Shown piece by piece: positions 12,199 through 24,019 of a stretch of DNA of 64,000 nt (position 1 is the first letter of the stretch; every line of letters starts with the position of its first letter). The stretch spans positions 11,780,001-11,844,000 of the forward strand of contig AP026542.1 of assembly GCA_026075535.2 (NCBI GenBank), read 5' to 3'. This DNA comes from Tricholoma matsutake (taxonomy: Eukaryota; Basidiomycota; Agaricomycetes; Agaricales; Tricholomataceae). Position numbers and translations under genes: made by a program. Below the pieces are notes generated by a model that was not told the origin of the DNA, made no database searches, and saw only the letters and a program-made list of their open reading frames with translations.

Positions 12199-12862
12199 GC
12201 AATACGACCCTTTAGAAAACAGATCACATGAGTAAAGCCTGAGCACGTGAGTGCGTGCCAAGTTTGTTTACTCACTTCATGACTTTTAATTTCTCTTGCT
12301 CCTCACATCACCTAACCAGATAGCCAACTAAGAAGGATCACTCAACCTGATGAGACACATGGTCACACACTTAGCCATCCCCTCAACAACTCGGTCCTCA
12401 GTGGTTGAGGCTTCATGAAGTCCAGATCACAGCTGCAGATGCCACCTCTGTCACTATAACACTGCTTTGTCAAACCTATGATGTATACTCAGCATGGATG
12501 TACCTGTCTAGGTGTTTAGAGCTGGTGGGATTTTGGATCAGCAGGGCACTGTACTAGTATGGTGGAAACACATGGTGTCGGGTCTCTACTGGCAGTATGC
12601 TATCTTCCATGAGGTGCATCGAGAGTTGTCATGACACATCGCCCAGATTTCTTGTTACATTCCCATGTAAATCCTATATTATTGGCCAATACACGTGTTT
12701 TCTCCCTAGAACCTTAGGAAAAATTCATTTTTACTAGTTTACTGCACTGTTTGATGTCATACTGTCTTGATTCACCCCACTGAATGCTTAAACTTTGAAA
12801 CTTAAGTTGGAGTACATGTGATGTGGGTGTCATGTGATCTGTTTTCTAAAGGGTTGTATTGC
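12199..12862 (+). mobile_element. TIR element copy A (non-autonomous DNA transposon)
   Basis: The ends are near-perfect inverted repeats of about 30 bp: GCAATACGACCCTTTAGAAA...ACAGATCACATG on the left, and its reverse complement with one or two changes on the right (12831-12862). The interior codes for nothing. A second, shorter copy lies in opposite orientation at 17283-17699. Copy A has about 245 bp (about 12312-12558) that copy B lacks. Confidence 0.7.
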
Positions 12863-12870
12863 AGGTGTTA

Positions 12871-13543
12871 GTCACATGATTCCATTTACTGCACACAGAC
12901 ATGTGCAACTTGTAAGAACTATATAACTATGGCACATTTGAATGCATCCCCCCATGTGGTTAAAAGTCATGTAGCATAAACAGTTATGTATAGTAGAAGA
13001 CCTATACTAGAGTAATGACACCCCTCCCTCACTGCCATCACAAGCATCTGCTTGCAGGGTGTCTAATACTAACATTACAACAATCCAGCACCCCTCACCA
13101 CTGCTGCCAAGCCACTGCTCACAGGGTGGATAGGGGGTGCAGGTGCTTGAGGAACGTTGAACAGTGATGGACAAACAAAGTATGGCATACCCATGCACAT
13201 TACCCACAAGGGTATGGGTACCCTTGCAACTGGGGTACCCCTACCCACACCCACCCAAAAAAACCATACCCTCTACTAAGGGTAAGGGTTTCAATGGGTA
13301 CAGGTAGCAAAAAAATACCTGGGGGTTACCCATGCCAATCTCTAGCCCCCCCAACCATCTTGCTGTATGTGAGATGGCAGGTTCAATTATTTTATTTTAT
13401 TATCTACTGCCCCCCTCTTTTGCAGGGCCCTTGTTTTATTTAGTATTACCAATACAATGTGCCCCATCATGGGGATTCGACACAGAGGGCAAGAGGGTGG
13501 TTTTAATTATGAGTACAAAGTAACTACTTAGTGACTTACTATG
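12871..13543. repeat. Palindrome-motif copies and ACCC-rich tract
   Basis: Two copies of the dispersed CCACCC/GGGTGG palindrome occur at about 13039-13061 and 13092-13132. The second reads GCCAAGCCACTGCTCACAGG followed by GTGGATA. A tract at about 13190-13330 is dense in GGGTACCC/ACCCTACCC words on both strands. No gene is seen. The laccase 3' end follows. Confidence 0.5.
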
Positions 13544-15870
13544 CTAGTGAGTGTTCGAGGGTAAGGAATCATAAATGGGACAAAGTGCATCCCAAGCAAC
13601 TGGGCTCAGTGTCAAAAGCTTCAACACCAACAAAGCGATGAATAACATACCAGGATGTCTTTCAGCAGCGATGGTGTTCGGATCCTCCGCAAAGACAGCT
13701 GCTAGACCCCTAAAGTGAGGTGTATGTTTAACTGGGCACATCCTTTAGAACATGATGACTAACGTCACTCACATATGCAGATGCCACTCAACATGGCTGG
13801 ATGGAATCAAGAGTATCAAAGAACTATTTCCCGATGAGTGTTTCAGAAAATGCTCACCAATGCAAGAACCAGGGACCAGCATTATCCGTGCGGAATCGGA
13901 GAGTCATATTGTCACCAGGACCACCGTTGGAAACTACGTCGCGGCGAACCTTCAGAGATCAGAAATCAAGGAAAATATCACTATTCTAATTGCGCAACGG
14001 CGCACCGGGTTATGGTAGTTATAGACAGAACTTCCAGCGCTTCTGACGACGTCAAAGTGATGCTACAAGGAGAGCAATTTATCCATGGTCATGTAAACAA
14101 CCGGTGGAACATACCCCATGCAGATGGAACGGATGCTACAAATCAGAAGGATTTTTTAACATCTTTTGTGAACGATTGCGAAATGTTACAGACCGGAGCA
14201 CCCTTTGCAATGCCAGGGATGGACACCTCAATAACTTTGTTAGGAGGTAGAGGATAAATGCTTCCAGGAGGCAATAAGTCGTGAGCCGAACGAGCGCCAC
14301 TGAGTATCTGAAGAAGAACAGGAGCGGGCGGAGGATTAAATGTTGCTCCGTTCATGGTATAGGTCGAGGATGTAAAATTATATGCGATATTCAAATTGAG
14401 GGTGACGTCGGCACCACCCTGTCTAGGTTGTCCAGGTGCGCCGGGATTCTCAAGCGGGTGCAAGTTTGTTTCAAGCATCGGGTTCTTGAGATCAGACATC
14501 GTGGTGGGATCCGCAATAGTGGCACCGGCATAGCGCAAAATGGCCAGGTTGAGCCCACCGTCGACCTCGGAATTAGGCTGTGTGCGAATCCAGTAATTAT
14601 CTACCATTTGGTTTGCATTGAGGACGACAGAGTAACGTTGACCTGCAAAGATTTGAACCGAATCAACCACCAGCAGTTCACTATTTATCCCATCGACTTC
14701 GATAATTGTCTACATCGTAGAAATGATGAGAGCACTGAAGCAATTAGAGGAATTGGAGTGTACCAGTGTATGTCCGTCGATAGAGATAGTGAAATCCTCA
14801 TCACAAGAAATGGAAACCAGCCGGAGACGATATCGTTTGCCTTGAACGACATTAACAATAGCCAAGGGGGAGGGTGGACCATTGAGATACCGGCCCAAAC
14901 CATTGATAAGCGTGGAGTTGGCTGTTGGTGTGACTCCTGGTGGCACTGAAGATGCTGGAAAATGGAACCTGGAGGAACAAGAGTAAAGAAAAAAATTGTT
15001 AGAAGTGATGGAAACAGTATACCAATCGGCAAACGTCAAAACAGTCGACTCTGGGGCAAAATAGACTAAGTGCCGAACGAGCGGAGAAAGGGATGTACCG
15101 ACCATCATCAACATCGTACCTGGGTCAACCAATAAGATTCGTGCATGAGGAGCAAACAATCGCCTTACAGAGAGCTATGGGGGTCGTGCGGATCGTAAAT
15201 TACGAAGGCACCCCTAAGGCCATCGCAGTACTGCGTAGCTACGGAGAATATGACGAAATTACCAGTGGTAGAGGAAACACAACATACATAAGTGCGAATG
15301 ATACCAAAATGTCCCTGCTTGATCTAGGACGGTGAAATCATAGAGAAATGAATACCCAGGGACAATGGGGCATTGCGTCACGAAGGCAGTTCCATCTGCC
15401 CAGCTAGTATTACGTTGGAAGATCCCGTGCCAATGCTAAGAAAGACGTCAGATACAGCGTTATCAACGTGCTAGAGACTTGAGTGGCACGACATACGATG
15501 CTAGTACTCTTCAACATTGTACTATCTGTTAATAAATCGACTACATTGAGGAGAAAACGGTCCCCCTTATCCAGAGAATTAGATGTGTGACTGGCCCAAG
15601 AATACTTCACCAACAAACTTTGACACCTCTAATGAGTGGACCGGGGAATGAAGCGCTCTCTGGTGTACCGCCAGCTAAGACCGCTCTGGAGATTTTCAGG
15701 AGGTCAGTGAGTATTACAATATTGCTGAAAGTGCGGCAAGAAACGAACGAGCGGCTGTACCCGTCGGGTTGGATGTTCTTGTTCACGATATGCAGGTCAG
15801 CAAAGGGCCCGATGGCTGCATATGTGCCCGACAAGAGTACGAGTGCCGAAGCAGCTGCGAGTAACATCAT
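13544..15870 (-). CDS. Laccase (multicopper oxidase), secreted
   Basis: Oxidises phenolic substrates with four copper atoms while reducing oxygen to water. Reading the minus strand gives one intact protein of roughly 500-530 residues across about 14 short GT-AG introns. The start chosen is the ATG at 15870, followed by a hydrophobic signal peptide ending ...SGTYA before [10 protein letters not shown]. All four copper signatures are present: HWHG, FWYHSHLSTQYC, HPFHLHG and LHCHVEWHL. The residue ten after the Cys is Leu (axial position). The first exon is 15870-15749, and the HPFHLHG motif is a 21 bp micro-exon (14135-14115). Stop TAG is at 13546-13544. A five-residue insertion is seen in the early GGT...FPGPLI block, and the second intron's acceptor is not certain. 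No frame-breaking change is seen, unlike the transposons around it. Confidence 0.9.
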
Positions 15871-15915
15871 GATGGTGTAGAAGGGGCGCACGGATAGGAC
15901 GTCTCGCCACAGTCG

Positions 15916-15921
15916 TTTATA
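15916..15921 (-). promoter_or_regulatory. TATA box of laccase
   Basis: TATAAA on the minus strand, about 46-51 bp upstream of the laccase ATG. The position is reasonable for a fungal core promoter with a short leader. Confidence 0.5.
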
Positions 15922-16729
15922 ACACGAACATGCTGACGCGAGATGACTGCACCGCAGGTAAGGTGCATGAGTGGGGATGAATGACCGTATGGGTTATAAC
16001 TTGAATATGTAGCGAACAGGAAAAAGTTTCTTAAGCAAACCAATTAAGGTTATTGTGAACTAATCTTCAGATCGGCGACAAATCGCTCCCGGTAAACTAA
16101 GTATGGGCTTTTGTCTGCTTTTGTGGATGCCGAGGAGTTTTTTTTTTCAGGGTAGGTTAATTCCCTTGCGGATACAGTTGACGCGGATCTTTTCATAAAG
16201 CATGACGTAATTATGCATAGTAATTCTCGGACTGGACCGGAACCACATGGGGACGCGGGAAGATAGGGCTTAATATGCATAGGACATGCGTATGTTGAAT
16301 GTTCGATCCTAATGCGTATGGATTTGGCCCTAAAACACGCCCCAAGTTCAATCCAAACTGCGTACGAATGGGCAAAATAGAAGTGGATGAGTCCGAGAAT
16401 TGTCGGAGGCCGAAACACCATTAGTCGATGCTAGTAAAGGATTTAAAATTAGGCTGAATTCAAAGTGAACACATAGATGCAACTGTTTTTGGACACTGGC
16501 TTCCTTTTCGAGGGTGTGACATGTCCAAAAATGGTTAACAAAAAATTGAAACCTTCGAACCAAAATTTGATATGCTAAAAACAGGGTTGCAGATCTATTG
16601 ATACATCAGCGTGCTTAATTGACCCTGCACTGTGTACGTATACATAGCGGAAACTTCTCTGAGTAATGCATAATTTAGTCGCTAGACCAGGCTAATTAAA
16701 AAGAGGCCATGAGCAATCTTGAGCAATTA
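15922..16729. other. Laccase upstream region, no other gene recognised
   Basis: Non-coding by inspection. It probably includes the laccase promoter. No repeat arms were found. Confidence 0.4.
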
Positions 16730-17036
16730 GGGGTGCCCAATTCTAACTTTAAGTTCAGTTCGTTGCTCGGTTCTGTTGCGTCAGGCACGATGTTTTTCAA
16801 GCTCCAATTGATGAACTCAAAAACTGTTCACTGTGCAATGACTCGATATCGAATACATTCAGCCACTCTACACAAATTGAGCTCTTCAATTTGATACCAA
16901 TGAAGGATATGCAGGGATGCATTTTTAACATTCACTCATGAAGTTTGAAGTCGAGGTGGACATTTTGCTGACCATCAAAACGCATGCCTGAGCGAAAAGA
17001 ACTGAGCAACGAACTGAACTTTAGAATTGGGCACGC
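16730..17036. mobile_element. MITE with about 55 bp TIRs and TA target duplication
   Basis: The left arm (16730-16786, starting GGGGTGCCCAATTCTAA) and right arm (about 16983-17036, ending TTAGAATTGGGCACGC) are imperfect inverted repeats. They share the core GCCCAATTCTAA and AGTTCAGTTCGTTGCTC. TA flanks both ends (16728-16729 and 17037-17038), as with Tc1/mariner-type insertion. The 307 bp interior codes for nothing. No autonomous partner is visible. Confidence 0.65.
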
Positions 17037-17053
17037 TAATAGAAATATTAGGG

Positions 17054-17165
17054 TTGTTCAGAGTAGCCATTCTTGGCTCATTTTTGGCTTCATTTTTTTG
17101 GTTGTTTGGCAGATGAGAATGATCAGAATGAACCGAAAAATGGCTACTGTGAACACTCTGAAATG
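17054..17165. repeat. Imperfect inverted repeat (hairpin)
   Basis: TTCAGAGTAGCCATTCTTGG near 17057 is matched in reverse complement by the run ending AATGGCTACTG...CTCTGAA near 17163, with a short T-rich loop. It may be another tiny foldback element next to the MITE. Confidence 0.4.
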
Positions 17166-17282
17166 CAAACATGAAAAATGAAGTAAAAATGCATTTTACC
17201 TACCTCCGGCAGTCCTCGGCACATTTAAATTCCATCTCAATGGACTTCCCAAAATTATTATGAAGAATTCCAGGCAACACCT

Positions 17283-17699
17283 GCAATACGACCCTTTAGA
17301 AAACAGATCACATGACGCCCACATCACATGTACTCCAACTTAAGCAAGAAGTTTCGAAGTTTAAGCATTCAGTGGGGTGAATCAAGACAGTATGACATCA
17401 AACAGTGCAGTAAACTAGTGGAAATGAATTTGTCCTAAGGTTCTAGGGAGAAAACATGTGTATTGGCCAATAATATAGGATTTACATGGGAATGTAACAA
17501 AAAATCTGGGCGACGCGCCTCGTGGAACATAGCATACTGCCAGTAGAGACTCCCCGTCGACACCATGTGTTTCCACCAGGTGACGTGAGGAGCAAGAGAA
17601 ATTAAAAGTCATGAAGTGAGTAAACAAACTCGGCACGCACTCATGTGCTCAGGCTTTACTCATGTGATCTGTTTTCCAAAGGGTCGTTAAACTTATTGC
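17283..17699 (-). mobile_element. TIR element copy B (inverted relative to copy A)
   Basis: Same ends and interior as 12199-12862 read on the other strand, but lacking about 245 bp of the middle. The shared sequence includes the TIR ACGACCCTTTAGAAAACAGA and the interior word TATTGGCCAATA. Copies A and B flank the laccase in opposite orientation. Confidence 0.7.
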
Positions 17700-18886
17700 T
17701 TGGGCGCGGTAATGGTGTTTGTGGTCTCGATAGCCAGTATCGAGTTCCCACGCCAGGATCGAGGCCGCATTTGGCCTCGTTAGCCTACCACCTGCAATAT
17801 ATGGTATTCTGGGTCTGCCACCATGGATGTTTCAGACCGAATGTTAGGTGTGATTGTCAGTTCCATTACTGCATGCACTCAGGTCTCCTGGATACCTCAT
17901 CTTTTGCTTTTCATTTGTTCTTGATCTGAAAGTCTTGGTGTCTCACTGTTCTCTCTCCTATTCCTGGGGCCCATACTCGTGGCATTTCATACCTGCGCTC
18001 CTTCCCACTGACAGATAGTTTAATTCTCGAGCAACTGGGTCTCGACGCGTCACGCGACACAGTTTTGTCGTGTGCACAGCCACACTCTTAATGAAATTTA
18101 AAATCTTCGGACTACCGTATCTCCCCTGCCCTTAGCTCGTTTTCTATCGTTTTCTTTTGCTTTCTAATTCGCATATAGAGTGATTTACACTTCCCTGCAA
18201 TGATTAATTTCCATCTGTGATCCTTCATTTTAGAAATTCCATGCATCTTCAAGTTGGAAGTGCCTCACCCTCAGATTTTCCTGTTCCACTGCAAGGACAC
18301 TCACAATTTATCTAGTTCTCTCTGATACTTAATATACTATAATAGGCCCATACAGTGTGCTTGGTTCTGAGATTTTGGATGCTACCTCCTCATCCTACTC
18401 TTACACTTTCCAGATTTCTTGCATTTTGACTTTCCTGTTACTCATCCATCCTTTACTTATCATTCTTGTGTTTATCCCAAACTAATTACACTGAAGACAG
18501 CTTCTCAATCCTACATTTCAATAGGTTTTTATCCATCTGCTAGTCCTGCAGGTGTGTGATGCTAGTGTATACTTTGCAATTGAGGCTCTGTAGCCTATGC
18601 AAGCTAGAATAACAATTCTGTACTCCACATGAAAAGCACAAATACATTCACCTAAAGTGACCCAACAAATGGGTGAGATGTATGATTACTGCGAGGTGAA
18701 CAGAAAATTCTGTCGACCCTCCATCCTTCCTTTTTTGGAATTTCCATTTTGGGAATTTATTTTTGACAAATTAGGGTTGTCCACAAACACCGTTATCGAG
18801 CCATTGCTTGAGACCCAACACAGCCTCCAGCCAAGGACGCCAACACCCTTTCCCCACACTCCACACCTGACCAAGCGGAGGCCACT
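17700..18886. other. No gene recognised; upstream of CRN gene
   Basis: Pyrimidine-rich, non-coding by inspection. It should contain the promoter of the CRN gene, but no clear TATA box was found. Confidence 0.4.
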
Positions 18887-21800
18887 ATGGACCTCGGCGA
18901 TGACGATCTTCAGCTTCATTGCATCATCGAAGGCGAATCCGAGGTGTTTCCAGTGAATGTTCAAGGTTCATTGTGGCACAATCCGAAATTCAACGTTGGC
19001 CACCTGAAGGAGAAAATACAAGAGAAGCGAAAAGATGATTCATTAACCGGCGTTGGTGCCCACATCCTAGTACTCTGGAAGGTGCGTGCTATCGAAGATT
19101 CGCGATGTCAGACAATATGGCTTACTTCCCTGTCCTTTTAGCCCAAAGATACCAATCCCATCGATGTGAACATGGACGACCTTGCGTCTATTCGCAGCGA
19201 TGAAAAACTGGCTGAGAAATTACCCTCTGCTCGTCCCGTCGGCTATATGTTTCCAACCCAACCTCCCGTGGATCGTTTACATATTATTGTACGGAAACCG
19301 GATGCCGGTGAGTGAGGGTGCTTTTCCATGGCTGAATACTGCTGATAGTTTCTTGCCCAAAATCACTTACCGTTTTAATTGCCCTCATGACCGCGTTGCT
19401 TTTCCCATGGGCGATGACACCATTCCCAGACGGTGAGTATCAACCACTCATCTCATCATCGTCCTTATACTGACCTCGCTTTCCGATTTTCAGTTGACAT
19501 CCTTCGCACCCCTAGACAACCCGCCTGGCCAGAATCCCGTGCTTGCCCAGTGTCACCGCCAACGTGTATCTCCACTGTCAAGGCATCCATTAACAAGTTT
19601 CTCGAGAACCTTCGCCCCAAGATCGAAGTGTTTCTTGCCGACCCTCATCTACCATTATGGGAACCACCCGAGACCGTCGACCAGTCAACCCGCAAGTTCT
19701 ACCATGACATTGCCATTCCGACCATCAAAGATAACATACCTAACCTTCTTTTGCACGACCTCGGCAAAGACTCGAATCCTCACGTAGACAACCTTTTCAG
19801 CGGTGAGAGACATCGGTGAGGTCCCCCTGGTACCGGCTTTTCGATCTTGCTGACGACATTCCAGTATTCTATGTAATACCTCTGGCACGGGGAAGACCCG
19901 ACTTCTCTTCGGGGGCCTCTGCAAGCATTGGGGCTTTTATTTTGTTTCCGCGCGGGACACTAATGGGATCGGCGCCCAAGACCTGGAGTTCATGATCGAA
20001 AGGATGTCGACCACTGATGGGTGGGTCGACAATATCTTCAAGGATCGTGCACCAGAGGACGTTATGGACGCTAACGAGAAGAACGAGAAGATCGCCTTCA
20101 ATCGGATCTACAAAGTGCTGCTGGCGCGGTGGATGGTGTTCCGCACCTTCATCGAAGCAGCCCGGAAGCAAAATGGAGGACTTTTGCCCAACAACATAAA
20201 ACACGATTGGCTAATCTTTCAACTACTTCCCCTCGTAGTAGTCGATGGCAAGGACCCTTTTTTAGCTTTCGTGAATTCCTGTCTGGCGGGGGCGTCCCTG
20301 CAGACGCTGCTGGATTTGCTGGACGTCACCGGGCCCACGGCAGTCCTAGGGTCAGCAATTGGTCACGACAATTTCTTCTACATCCTTGATGAAGGTCAGG
20401 TTGCCGGCCAACGATACATGGGCGCTTTTGCGGATGCGAGTGCCACAATTCGTCGGCCTGTCCTCCGTCCAATAGTTCGTGGGTGGAGTCGTGTCAGCAC
20501 CGAAAGGTCTATTAAATTCATCGTATCTGGCACTGGCTTTTCACTTGACCTTTTCCAAACCGTCTTGGCGTCGGGCGTAGGCAAAGTTTCGGACCAATGG
20601 GATGTAGTTCGCAACACCGGCGACTTCAAGAACCCGGGTATCCAGTTGTCGTATATATCTCGATATCTTCCACCGTCTTTCCTTCTTTCAGAATCTGGCA
20701 CTAGTCTTGTCTCTCGGATGTTCGAGTGGCTGCGCGGCCGGTGAGTGATGTTAATCTAGTGGGGCAAATCTAATCTACGTTGGGAAGTCACCGATTTACC
20801 GCCAGGTATCTCGAGGAACTGATAGGCGGAGAGTGGACGACTGCATGCCCAAGTTCCCCCCATAAATTACTTGATGCATACGTCCACGCTTACACCAAAT
20901 ACACCCCGATCGATGGTGAGGGCTCGCTTTTGGCCACCGAAACTGACGTCAAGCCATCCAAGGTCCAGGGTTTTGCTTGGGAGAAAATTGCTCGAGGTCT
21001 GTCCGTTCTTGTACTCATCGAGTTAGGTTTCCGTTGATTGTCGCGCAGTGGAAGGATTACTAAACGTACTATCAAGCTCGATATACAACTTTATAACCAG
21101 AGGAGAATATCCTATGTGGTACGCGGAACGACAAGACCTCATAGAATTCGGCCTTGCTCGCTTCATGGGTGAAGGACCCGATATCATCGTTGAAGAGCCG
21201 TTGGCTCTTATGAGCGTTTTGCGCTATTTTGAAACAGAAGGGCTTACACCCGACAAATTTATTCGAGATCGCATGCAGGTTAATAAAGGGGTAGCGTTTG
21301 AAGAGGCCGTCCTCTTAGCTTGCACTCGTCTCTTTCGACAAGGCGCCCGGTTGGATCAGGTTTTCCGATTCCACGGGGAAACTCCGCCTTGGGCGCGTCA
21401 GTCTGCTTCAATTGTGATGCGGGGGAATGGTGACACTCTCCAGGATTTCGATATCCCTAATGGGGACCCTGTTGTGCCATCTAACGGTATCGCCTTTATC
21501 GCCGACGATCCTGAAGACGTGAAGAAATGGATTAAGTCGATGCACACAGGGTGGTGCCTCCCAGGCCAAAATGCGGGTCCCGACCTCATGGTGTGGTTAC
21601 GCCTCAGTGATGGGCGATTGCTACTTCTACTGTTCCAGGCCAAATGCTATCTGACTGGCAACTTAGATACCATTGCTGCGGCCGTCTTAGCGAAAGCAAT
21701 TCGATCATTGATCCCCAACAAAATTTTCTCATGCTTGGTGCGTACAGTGAGTCCACTCCCTTCTTTGCTGACCGTTGTTTACAGACGTGCGCAACCGCCA

Positions 21801-22270
21801 AGCAAGAGATCAATGATATGCTTGAAGCCATCAACAAGGCAGAGGATTGTTTTACTGGAGCGCGGTACAATGTTTTGCGTGTCGTTGCTGCATACCCACT
21901 AGATGCAAACTTTGGCTCGCGATCATTGGAGGTTCAAAATGCATTATTAAAGGACAACCATCCTCTCGCCAGCCTGGACCATGCTCAACTACTCAACTCA
22001 CTTACCAGATGTGATGCTATGCCCTCAGTGCTATCATCTTTGTCCATGTCTTTGAAGTGGGTTCGAACTAAAGGTGATGCCCAAGATGAAGTTCAACACA
22101 TTTCCAAGTCGAGGAAGAGAACATCGAGGAGAACATCAGCAAGAACATCAGCAGGAACGTCGAGGGGAATATCAGTAGGAACGTCAAGGGGAACATCAGC
22201 AGGAACATCGAGCAGAACGTTGAGTGGAAGATCGAGTGGCAGGTCGAGCAGAGGATCTTGGCGAAGGTAG
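18887..22270 (+). CDS. Crinkler-type protein: CRN header, P-loop NTPase, REase-like C-terminus
   Basis: Eight exons give an intact reading of about 1002-1005 residues: 18887-19081, 19142-19307, 19349-19432, 19494-19815, 19865-20740, 20806-20996, 21049-21737 (or -21746) and 21785-22270. Residues 1 to about 115 match the ubiquitin-like Crinkler header (LHCIIEG start, VGHLKEKI helix, ILVLWK end, then RLHIIVRKP). A P-loop NTSGTGKTR lies at about residue 260, where the usual first Gly is Asn, and a Walker B FFYILDEGQ lies at about 425. Near residues 788-810 GPDLMVWL...LLLFQAKCY looks like a PD-(D/E)xK nuclease core with Gln in place of the acidic residue. The last 50 residues are an Arg/Thr/Ser/Gly repeat. 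CRN proteins are known as host-directed effectors in oomycetes and also occur in fungi, where NTPase-nuclease forms may act in inter-organism or intracellular conflict. The role here is not known. The start ATG sits in good context (CACTATGG). Confidence 0.8.
22107..22262 (+). repeat. Minisatellite encoding the CRN C-terminal RTSxGTS tail
   Basis: Degenerate units of about 12-15 bp around AGGAACATCGAG/AGGAACGTC are repeated about ten times and translate as RTSxRTSAGTSRG-type peptides. It is an in-frame tract that would give a basic, disordered tail. Confidence 0.6.
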
Positions 22271-22892
22271 AACGGAGGATAAGATGACATCGAGGCCAAA
22301 ACCTAGCACTTATGCCTGCTGTTATACTTATTGCTGTTATTCTGTATGGTTTTTATGTACATGGTAGAACATTGAGTCCCCGAGCTTGCGAGTCAACAAC
22401 AGCTGACTCGGCGAGTGGAAGCAAGCATGTCAGGAGGAACAACATCAGGAACTTTGCAATTTGCTGGTGAGCTTTTTTCGTTTTTGCCTGGTGGCCAGTC
22501 CAAGTGACAAGTTGAAAAGTCATAGTATTACTAATAAATAGTGTATACATAAAATAAGTATGTATATTCGATTTGATTTAAGGCACTGAATGTCAAAGTA
22601 AATTTGGGGATTGCCAGTCACCACTTATCCTTGGCCAACAGCCCATCAGTCATGCCATTGGCATGTCAATGGTATCGCACCCACACCACATGACATGTTG
22701 GAAATGTGACCATTCATTTCAGCACACATCCTCCTTGACACCAGGGGGTTGCAGCAGTTGTAGGTAGAGACTGCCATGGATGGCTCTGATCTGGATGACC
22801 ATCCTATATGGATGGATGGCAACAGATATAGATATCACGTGGGTGGTATCCACGGATGAAATGGATGGTTACTATAAATAAATGAGTAAATA
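22271..22892. other. No gene recognised
   Basis: 3' flank of the CRN gene. It has simple GATGG-type repetition near 22790-22870 and no coding signal. Confidence 0.4.
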
Positions 22893-24019
22893 TTGATGTA
22901 CAGGTACAGTAAAAACCCTTCACACAGGTTGGCATGGGTCAACATAACTGTTGCTGTGCCACTGATGATTGACATCACCACCTTCCTCTCCATCACCACC
23001 ACCACTCAGTCAACTGCCACCACCCCCACCACCACCACCACTCCCATGCCCATGCCCATGTTGACTAACACTGTAAAGTTCAAACCAATCACATAGGGCC
23101 CAAACAACACCAGACATCGTTTGTGCCCTATGTAATTTTTTTTAAAAGTTCTTTTCTTTTCTTTTCAACTAACTAATGTTTGTATTTGTCTTGTTTATGT
23201 TCTATCTATGTTATCTACCATGAGACAGCATCAAGAAGGCAGACCCACACCCATGCCACTGCTGTGAGCATCTGCCGGCAGGGTGGATAATGGATCAGGA
23301 CAACAACACAATGGGACAATGGCTGATGACAGGGACAATGCAGGGACAGACAGCAAGGCAAAGACGACAACAACAGCCACCAGCACCCACCTGCCAGACC
23401 CCCCACTGCCACGAGCTGCTGCTCATGGGGTGGAAGTGGCATGGCAAAGACAGTGCAGAGGAGCAACAACAACAACAACAAGAACAAGATGGGACAACAC
23501 TAACACCAACAATGAGAAGAAGGACGACAATGGGGACCAGGGGACAGAGACCAACAACAAGGAAGAGCACAGAGGAACCATGATGGTGAGGAACAGGACA
23601 ACAACAAGGAAGTGGAACACAACGAGGAAGCAGAACACAATGAGGAAGTGGAACACAACGAGGAAGCAGAACATGATGAGGTGAAGGAGGACAATGAGGA
23701 GGAAGTGGACAACGAGGTGGAGGATGATGACAAGGAGGAGGAGGAGGACAAGGAGGAGGACAAGGAGGAGGACAAGGAGGAAGCAGACAATGAGGTGGAG
23801 GAGGACAAGGATGAGGATGAGGATGAGGATGACAACAAGGACAAGGACAAGGACAGGACAAGGACAGGACGACACCAAGCCCCCCCCACCAGCAATGGAT
23901 GACCCAGCACCCATACCCGCCGCTGCTCACAACTGCATGCAGGGTGGACCATGGGTGCTACAGATGACAGAGGGTGAGGACAACGACAAAGATGGGAATG
24001 ACTGCTGCCCCCAATAGTG
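22893..24019 (+). repeat. Palindrome-repeat family copy with AG-rich minisatellite
   Basis: Contains CCA/CAC microsatellite (22978-23060), a T-rich intron-like block with CAACTAACTAA (about 23131-23200) after GTGCCCTATGTAA, and three copies of the palindrome motif (about 23244-23289, 23398-23434, 23906-23949). A purine-rich minisatellite follows (about 23590-23865, units such as GAGGAAGTGGAACACAAC and GAGGACAAG). Long open frames across the purine tract exist on both strands and are best explained by the repeats. The same ingredients recur at 30.6-31.9 kb and 43.4-43.9 kb. Confidence 0.5.

Noticed and set aside
13190..13330. Telomere-like ACCC/GGGT repeat
   Set aside because: Units are irregular, palindromic and on both strands; this does not match TTAGGG arrays.
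23295..23952. Long minus-strand open frames rich in Ser, Pro, Cys and Leu
   Set aside because: They are the complement of a purine-rich minisatellite; both strands are open because of composition, and no family motif appears.
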